Assembly: GCA_016302315.1 (NCBI GenBank)
Contig: JAEDNW010000015.1
Span: 1-27,621, forward strand
From: UBA1724 sp016302315
GTDB taxonomy: Bacteria > Verrucomicrobiota > Lentisphaeria > Oligosphaerales > Oligosphaeraceae
DNA length: 27,621 bases
Direction of reading: 5' to 3'
The notes under the pieces are model-generated. The model did no database searches. It saw only the letters and a program-made list of their open reading frames with translations, and was not told the DNA's origin. This document shows positions 23,603 to 27,621 of this stretch, piece by piece. Each line of letters opens with the position of its first letter. Positions within the stretch are counted from its first letter, which is position 1. Position numbers and translations under genes: made by a program.

Positions 23603-23883
23603 AGAGAGAAGCAGGGGATAGGGGAGGAGAGCGGCCTTCCTGGCCAGCGGGAGGACGTGGCTCTCCGGGGGAAAAATGCCCCCGGGGAGCAGAATATGCC
23701 TTCCTGGCGATGTCCTCAGAAACGGAATAAAGGGCCGGCTTTTCCGGCAAGTGTGCTCCGCCTGCTTCTGTGGCGGTTTCCCGGCCTTCCTGACCGGGAG
23801 CAAGCCATCTCGGCAGTCCCCTCCTGCGCTCTCCGCCAGGCGGAGAAGGAAGGAGGAGCCCAGGGAGATGGGCAAGACGTCAT
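23603..23883 (-). promoter_or_regulatory. Long structured leader of the pseudopilin/ABC operon
   Basis: Between the TATAGTA element and the pseudopilin start lies ~280 nt without a gene. On the minus strand it holds CAGGAAGGC three times (23784-23792, 23698-23706, 23634-23642) and a 12-bp hairpin around loop CATTTTT (23660-23671 with 23679-23690). Smaller hairpins are CTCCGC-ctg-GCGGAG and CCGCC-n9-GGCGG. Its position before a transporter operon suggests a riboswitch or attenuator. I could not match it to the cobalamin consensus by eye. Confidence 0.4.
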
Positions 23884-23889
23884 ACTATA
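23884..23889 (-). promoter_or_regulatory. TATAGT -10 element of the pseudopilin/ABC operon
   Basis: On the minus strand AAGAGGGGGGCT is followed by TATAGTATGACG. It lies 25 nt beyond the DUF3842 stop, so the downstream operon can start independently of that gene. Confidence 0.5.
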
Positions 23890-23914
23890 AGCCCCCCTCT
23901 TCCCCTTGGTTTCC

Positions 23915-24328
23915 TCACTGGGGAGGGCATAGATTCCGGGCGCAGTCTACCGCCTCCTGGACCAGCCGGGTCATATTGTAGTCGGCAATGCCCACCACCA
24001 GAGTGTCGCAGTGGTGGAAGGGAATCAGGATTTTCCGGGCGGAGCTTTGGGCGACGGCCAGGGCCATGGCGGGGGTGATCTCCCCGTTGAGGGAGTCCGC
24101 GATGACGATGCCCATGGGGCCCACAATCAGGTCCGTCTTCCGGCATCCCACCACCACGGCATTCTCTCCGGTGGCGGCGGCGGTGGCTCCCGCCTTGTGC
24201 ATGGCCTCTGTGGCGGTGGTGTTGGTGCCCACGGCCAGCAGCTCGGTCTGGGGAAGGGCCTTGCGCAGGGCGGCAACCAGCAGCTTGCCTGCTCCGCCCC
24301 CATGGGCGTCAATCACCAAAATCTTCAT
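23915..24328 (-). CDS. DUF3842 family protein
   Basis: 137 residues. The sequence MKILVIDAHGGGAGKLLVAALRKALP, LLAVGTNTTATEAMHKAGATAAATGENAVVVGCRKTDLIVGPMGIVIADSLNGEITPAMALAVAQSSARKILIP matches the DUF3842 pattern throughout. The first strand followed by a Gly-rich loop (DAHGGGAGK) suggests a nucleotide- or cofactor-binding Rossmann-like fold, but the function is unknown. ATG 24328 was chosen because the family motif starts at MKI. GGAGG lies 12 nt upstream, rather far. It appears to be monocistronic: a promoter-like TATAGTA follows its stop and a repeat-rich gap precedes it. Confidence 0.88.
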   Translation of the reverse strand: MKILVIDAHGGGAGKLLVAALRKALPQTELLAVGTNTTATEAMHKAGATAAATGENAVVVGCRKTDLIVGPMGIVIADSLNGEITPAMALAVAQSSARKILIPFHHCDTLVVGIADYNMTRLVQEAVDCARNLCPPQ

Positions 24329-24544
24329 TTCCGTCGCTTTCCTCCAGGAGTGGAACAGAGCCGGGGGAAGTCCCCCGCCCCGTCCGTGGAATGAATTTCC
24401 CCGGAGCCTCCCGGAGAACGTCTCTGGCGGATAAGATAATTCCCTTTGCCCGATCCCCCGCCCGCCACCAGGGAGGGAGAGGAGGACAGGAGTGAATGAT
24501 TCCGTGCCCAAAGGAATCCTGGCCCCCAGGAGGTTCCCGCCCGG

Positions 24545-24652
24545 CGGGGTTCAGAGTGGTTGGCGCTACCACCATCCACCCTGAACCCCGGCAGGGGTGG
24601 CAGGATCGATAGACGGGGGTGGAGGCCGGGTTCATCCCGGCCGGGAACCCCC
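24545..24652 (+). repeat. GC-rich hairpin repeat R4
   Basis: The hairpin ACCCC-ggca-GGGGT (24585-24598) is followed by GGCAGGATCGATAGACGGGGG and palindromic CCGGG-ttcat-CCCGG. The tail matches the one after the hairpin at 19286-19301 nearly base for base, while the stem differs. Confidence 0.75.
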
Positions 24653-24740
24653 GGGGGCGGTGCGGGAGCCACAACGTGGCGACCAAAATCCCGGTAGGGC
24701 CCAAAAAAGGATCCGAACCCCGTGGGCGGGGTGGGAGGCC
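24653..24740 (+). repeat. Direct repeat, first copy (includes R5)
   Basis: GGGGGCGGTGCGGGAG, a variable ~11 nt, then a 51-bp block at 24680-24730 that is identical to 25069-25119. The block holds the hairpin ACCCCG-tggg-CGGGGT (24717-24732). GTGGGAGG follows. Confidence 0.88.
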
Positions 24741-24799
24741 CGTTTACCCCGTGGGTGGAGCGTAGCGGGAACCCCCGGGGGGCTAGAATGTATCCAGGA

Positions 24800-24830
24800 G
24801 GGGGCACGGGGGTATCCCCCGCGTGCCCCC
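24800..24830. other. Strong GC hairpin
   Basis: GGGGGCAC (24800-24807) pairs with GTGCCCCC (24823-24830), and an inner GGGGG (24808-24812) pairs with CCCCC (24816-24820) around a TAT loop. It lies in the gene-free stretch 24329-25129. Confidence 0.7.
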
Positions 24831-24867
24831 CCCCGTCCCGTGGCCACCCCGTGGAACGTGGTCTGGG

Positions 24868-24899
24868 GCGTATGCGCGTACGCGCGCGCGGGGTTTTTT
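24868..24899. other. Alternating purine-pyrimidine tract followed by T-run
   Basis: Positions 24868-24890 alternate strictly (GCGTATGCGCGTACGCGCGC and on), a sequence prone to left-handed DNA. It includes the palindrome GCGCGTACGCGC, and GGG plus six Ts follow, so a terminator-like hairpin on the plus strand is also possible. Confidence 0.6.
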
Positions 24900-25040
24900 A
24901 AGGTACCCCGCTCCCCCATCCCGCCATCCCCTGTAGGATAAATCCTTCTAGAAGTACCGTCGAAAAATGGGCGGCAAACGCACGAAAGTCTCATGGGGGC
25001 TTGCCCATACTGGCCCATTCGGGGACGATTCTATGCATCC

Positions 25041-25129
25041 CGGGGGGCGGTGCGGGAGACCGTTCGGACGACCAAAATCCCGGTAGGGCCCAAAAAAGGA
25101 TCCGAACCCCGTGGGCGGGTGGTGGGAGG
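25041..25129 (+). repeat. Direct repeat, second copy (includes R6), abutting phoU
   Basis: GGGGGGCGGTGCGGGAG, a variable ~11 nt, the 51-bp block at 25069-25119 (identical to 24680-24730), then GTGGGAGG. It ends at 25129, and the phoU stop codon begins at 25130. Confidence 0.88.
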
Positions 25130-25813
25130 CTATTTCTTCCTCTCTCCGTCCTGGGGGGATTTCTGGTGGCGGACAATCTCTCCGGTCTCCAGGTAGATCA
25201 CATCTTCGGCGATATTGGTGGCGATGTCGGCGATGCGTTCCAGGCATCGGGAGATGGTGAGGCAGTCCATGTAGTAGGGAGCGGCGTCGGGATTGGACAG
25301 CAGATCCACCCGGACGATGGTGTAGTTCTGGCGGTGGAGGGCGTCCACGGTTTCATCCCTGCGGATCACCTCCTGGGCGGTGGCGTCGTCCTGGTCATGG
25401 AAGGCGGCCAGTGCCTTTTTGAGCATGCTGCAGGCTTCCCGGGCCATTTCGGTGAAATCCAGGCGGTTCAGGGGGGTATCCTGGAAGCGACTCAGGTCGG
25501 CCACCCGGTCGGCGATATTGACGGCCAGATCCCCGATGCGCTCCAGCTCGGCATTGACCTTCAGGACGGTGATGACCCTCCGCAGGTCGCCGGCTACCGG
25601 CTGGTGCAGGGCCAGAATCTTCAGGCACTCCTCCTCGATGGCCACCTCGGCCAGATCCAGATTCCGGTCTCCCTCAATGACCTTCCGGGCAATCTCCACG
25701 TTGGATTCCGCAGCGGCTTTCACCGCCAGAAGGACGGCCTGCTGGGACTGAATGGCGCTTTTGTCCAGCATCTCGTTCAGGATGCGGAGGGCGAAAATGA
25801 AGTGAGCGGTCAT
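25130..25813 (-). CDS. phoU: Phosphate transport regulator PhoU
   Basis: This 227-residue all-helical protein of two PhoU repeats modulates the PstSCAB transporter and PhoR-type signalling. The two metal-binding motifs are recognisable: ELERIGDLAVNIADRV in the first half and RCLERIADIATNIAEDVIYL in the second, matching the E-R-x-x-D-x-x-x-N-I-A pattern. The start ATG at 25813 lies 1 nt after the pstB stop (TGACATG), so translation is coupled. Its stop codon directly touches the end of a dispersed repeat, and no terminator hairpin of usual type follows. Length is normal. Confidence 0.96.
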   Translation of the reverse strand: MTAHFIFALRILNEMLDKSAIQSQQAVLLAVKAAAESNVEIARKVIEGDRNLDLAEVAIEEECLKILALHQPVAGDLRRVITVLKVNAELERIGDLAVNIADRVADLSRFQDTPLNRLDFTEMAREACSMLKKALAAFHDQDDATAQEVIRRDETVDALHRQNYTIVRVDLLSNPDAAPYYMDCLTISRCLERIADIATNIAEDVIYLETGEIVRHQKSPQDGERKK

Positions 25814-25814
25814 G

Positions 25815-26570
25815 TCAGGAAAATCTCCCGGTGATGTAGTCTTCCGTTTGCTTCACCTTGGGATTGGTGAAGATCTCCTTGGTGGGACCCGCCTCCACAA
25901 TGCGCCCCTTGTAGAAGAAGGCGGTATTGTCGCTGATTCTGGCGGCCTGCTGCATGTTGTGGGTGACGATGACAATGGTGTAGTTTTCCCGGAGGTTGTT
26001 CATGAGTTCCTCGATGCGGAGGGTTGCCACGGGATCGATGGCGCTGGTGGGTTCGTCCATGAGGAGGACTTCCGGTTCGGCGGCGATGGTCCGGGCGATG
26101 CAGAGTCGCTGCTGCTGTCCTCCGGAGAGGGCCAGTCCGCTGGCGTGGAGTTTATCCTTGACTTCCTCCCAGAGGGAGGCACCCTGGAGGGCCCGCTCCA
26201 CCCGTTCCCGGATTTCCGATTCCTTCAGGTGGAAGTGGAGACGGAGGGGATAGGCCACATTGTCGAAGACGCTCATGGGGAAGGGGGTGGGCTTCTGGAA
26301 GATCATGCCCACCTTTCTCCGGAGTTCCAGGAGGTCGGTTTCCGGGGCGAGGAGATTCTTGCCGTCCAGGAGGATTTCCCCCTCGGCCCGCTGTTCCCGG
26401 TAGAGCTGGAAGATCCGGTTGTAGGTCCGGAGGTGGGTGGACTTTCCGCATCCCGAGGGGCCGATGACGGCGGTGATCTTCCGTTCCTCGATATCCAGGT
26501 TGTTGTCGAAGAGCGCCTGATGGCTTCCGTAGAAGAAGTTCAGGTGTCTGGTCTGGATTTTCATGGGCAT
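25815..26570 (-). CDS. pstB: Phosphate ABC transporter ATPase PstB
   Basis: This 251-residue ATPase drives high-affinity phosphate import. Walker A GPSGCGKST is at 37-45, the Q-loop block FQKPTPFPMSVFDNVAYPLRLH is specific to PstB, the signature is LSGGQQQRLCIARTIA, Walker B is LLMDEPTSAIDP, and the switch His is in VTHNMQQAARISD. The residues after Walker A read HLRTYNR, where Leu/Phe and Leu/Phe are usual (KST-L-LRT-L-NR), a mild oddity. AGGA lies 7 nt before ATG 26570. It starts 23 nt after pstA and is coupled to phoU. Confidence 0.97.
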   Translation of the reverse strand: MPMKIQTRHLNFFYGSHQALFDNNLDIEERKITAVIGPSGCGKSTHLRTYNRIFQLYREQRAEGEILLDGKNLLAPETDLLELRRKVGMIFQKPTPFPMSVFDNVAYPLRLHFHLKESEIRERVERALQGASLWEEVKDKLHASGLALSGGQQQRLCIARTIAAEPEVLLMDEPTSAIDPVATLRIEELMNNLRENYTIVIVTHNMQQAARISDNTAFFYKGRIVEAGPTKEIFTNPKVKQTEDYITGRFS

Positions 26571-26593
26571 GGTGGTATCCTGTTTCGCGTGGG

Positions 26594-27439
26594 TCAGCGA
26601 ACTTTTCTTCGCAAGAAGATCCGGGTGGAGAGGTTGATGGCCAGCACCAGGGCCATGACGGCCAGGGAGGCGCCCCAGCCTGCCGCATGCATGGCGGGGA
26701 AGGGGGAATTGGTGGTGTATTCGGTGATGAGGACAGGGAGGCTGGGGGTGGGCTGGGTGAAGTAGCCGGAGAGCCAGCTGTCGGCAAAGAGGGCGGTAAA
26801 GAGGAGGGGTGCAGTCTCTCCAGAGACCCGGGCCACGGCCATGAGGATGCCCGTCAGAAGCCCCGGGGCGGCGCTGCGGCAGACAATGCCCAGGATGGCC
26901 CGCTGACGGCTCATGCCCAGGGCCAGGGCCGCTTCCCGCAGGGAGGAGGGCACCATCCGCAGAATCTCCTCGGTGGTCCGCAGAATCATGGGAAACATGA
27001 GGATGGCCAGGGCCAGGGAGCCGGCCATCCCCGAGAAGTGCCCCGTGGGCACCACCACCACGGTGTAGATGAAAAGTCCCACCAGCACCGAGGGCACCCC
27101 CATGAGCACGTTGGCGGCAAAGCGCAGGGCCAGGGCCAGGCGTCCGTGGCCGTATTCGGAGAGGTAGATGCCTGCCAGCAGGGCCAGGGGGATGGCCATC
27201 ACGCTGGCGCCCAGGGTGATGGCCAGGGTCCCCAGGATGGCGTTGCCGATGCCGCCCTGGGAGCCGAAGGGGGCGGAGCGCCGCATCAGGAACTCCGGGG
27301 AGAGGGCGTGCCTTCCGTGGCAGGCCACGGTCCAGAGGATGCCGGCCATGGCGGCCACCGCCATCACCACGGCGCAGAGGGAGAAGGCACGGCTGAGATA
27401 ATCCAGGATCTTGCGTTTCCGGAGGCTTTTACGTTTCAT
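26594..27439 (-). CDS. pstA: Phosphate ABC transporter permease PstA
   Basis: 281 residues with six hydrophobic segments. Family blocks: GGIGNAILGTLAITLGASVMAIPLALLAGIYLSEYG, VLMGVPSVLVGLFIYTVVVV, and the EAA-type coupling loop SSLREAALALGMSRQRAILGIVCRSAAPGLLTGILMAVARVSGETAPLLFTAL. The last part (LPVLITEYTTNSPFP) matches PstA as well. It pairs with PstC to form the membrane channel. It starts 12 nt after pstC and has no visible Shine-Dalgarno. The N-terminus is basic (MKRKSLRKRK), as usual for the inner side. Confidence 0.96.
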   Translation of the reverse strand: MKRKSLRKRKILDYLSRAFSLCAVVMAVAAMAGILWTVACHGRHALSPEFLMRRSAPFGSQGGIGNAILGTLAITLGASVMAIPLALLAGIYLSEYGHGRLALALRFAANVLMGVPSVLVGLFIYTVVVVPTGHFSGMAGSLALAILMFPMILRTTEEILRMVPSSLREAALALGMSRQRAILGIVCRSAAPGLLTGILMAVARVSGETAPLLFTALFADSWLSGYFTQPTPSLPVLITEYTTNSPFPAMHAAGWGASLAVMALVLAINLSTRIFLRRKVR

Positions 27440-27451
27440 GGCGGTGGGGGA

Positions 27452-27621
27452 TTAGGCTTTGCCGGCAGAGGGCTGGAGGAGCCATTGGACGGTGGCCTGG
27501 ATAAGGAAGCTGAGGGCCAGGAGGGTCAGGCCCAGGGCGAAGAGGGCGGCCCGCTGGAGTCCGTCCGCCTCGGCGAAGTTGTTGGCCAGGGTGGCGGCGA
27601 TGGTGGTGGTGGAGCCGAAGA
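27452..27621 (-). CDS. pstC: Phosphate ABC transporter permease PstC, C-terminal fragment
   Basis: Only the last ~56 residues are in the window, read from the right edge and ending at TAA (27452-27454): FGSTTTTIAATLANNF, then GLQRAALFALGLTLLALSFLIQATVQWLL. The conserved end of the PstC fold, with Ala-Asn-Asn-Phe and Leu-x-Arg-Ala-Ala-Leu-Phe-Ala-x-Gly before the last helix, supports the call. So does its place directly before pstA. The rest of the gene, and presumably pstS, lie to the right. Confidence 0.85.
   Translation of the reverse strand, partial: FGSTTTIAATLANNFAEADGLQRAALFALGLTLLALSFLIQATVQWLLQPSAGKA

Noticed and set aside
23603..23883. Cobalamin riboswitch
   Set aside because: The position fits, but I could not find the B12 box or the conserved junction sequences by eye. 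Kept only as an unassigned structured leader.
24680..24730. tRNA T-arm-like GGGTTCGGATCC on the minus strand within the direct repeat
   Set aside because: No acceptor, D or anticodon arms can be built around it, and the same block is repeated exactly at 25069-25119.
24597..25018. Small frames in the gene-free stretch before phoU
   Set aside because: Both strands simply translate the dispersed repeat; the two repeat copies give related peptides in different frames, and there are no start signals.

Overview
The window is GC-rich chromosomal DNA (roughly 60-65% by eye). It most likely comes from an anaerobic, sugar-using member of the Lentisphaerota or a related PVC lineage. The main pointers are a pseudopilin with an N-terminal cleavage/methylation motif and an H-x(n)-DG tail, a six-hairpin glycosidase, glucuronate isomerase, and many start codons preceded by pyrimidine-rich tracts rather than a Shine-Dalgarno. 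The taxonomic call is inference; no rRNA is present.

Layout. 1-6264 (+): the last ~2087 codons of a giant cysteine-free beta-helix repeat protein, closed by a strong terminator. 6340-9950: an accessory island in which three copies of a composite intergenic repeat (hairpins, CACAGAGAGCACAGAGAGG, TCCTAGAttcTCTAGGA, CTAG-dense tracts) separate two small cassettes. One is an AAA ATPase plus a small PD-(D/E)XK-like protein; the other is a HigB-HigA toxin-antitoxin pair. The first repeat copy is interrupted by a 377-bp AT-rich MITE-like element with inverted ends and a CTAG duplication. Two uninterrupted copies in the same window show the empty site. 9960-15260 (+): leuS, uxaC and a prepilin peptidase, ending at a bidirectional terminator.

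The rest is on the minus strand: a six-hairpin glycosidase (15275-17476), a small exported protein (17708-18223), a frameshifted Toprim-like DUF4276/RloB-type gene (18396-19161), then an operon read right to left as pseudopilin, FecCD-type permease, ATPase, lipoprotein binding protein and a uridine-kinase-like P-loop protein (23602 to 19412). A DUF3842 gene (23915-24328) precedes it. After ~800 bp of gene-free GC-rich repeats comes the phosphate operon pstC(partial)-pstA-pstB-phoU (27621 to 25130).

Most worth a second look: the two-gene ATPase/nuclease cassette, the MITE-like insertion with its empty sites, the hairpin-repeat family whose stems co-vary between copies, a possible leucine leader peptide before leuS, a structured leader before the pseudopilin/ABC operon, and a shared TATAGTA promoter motif.
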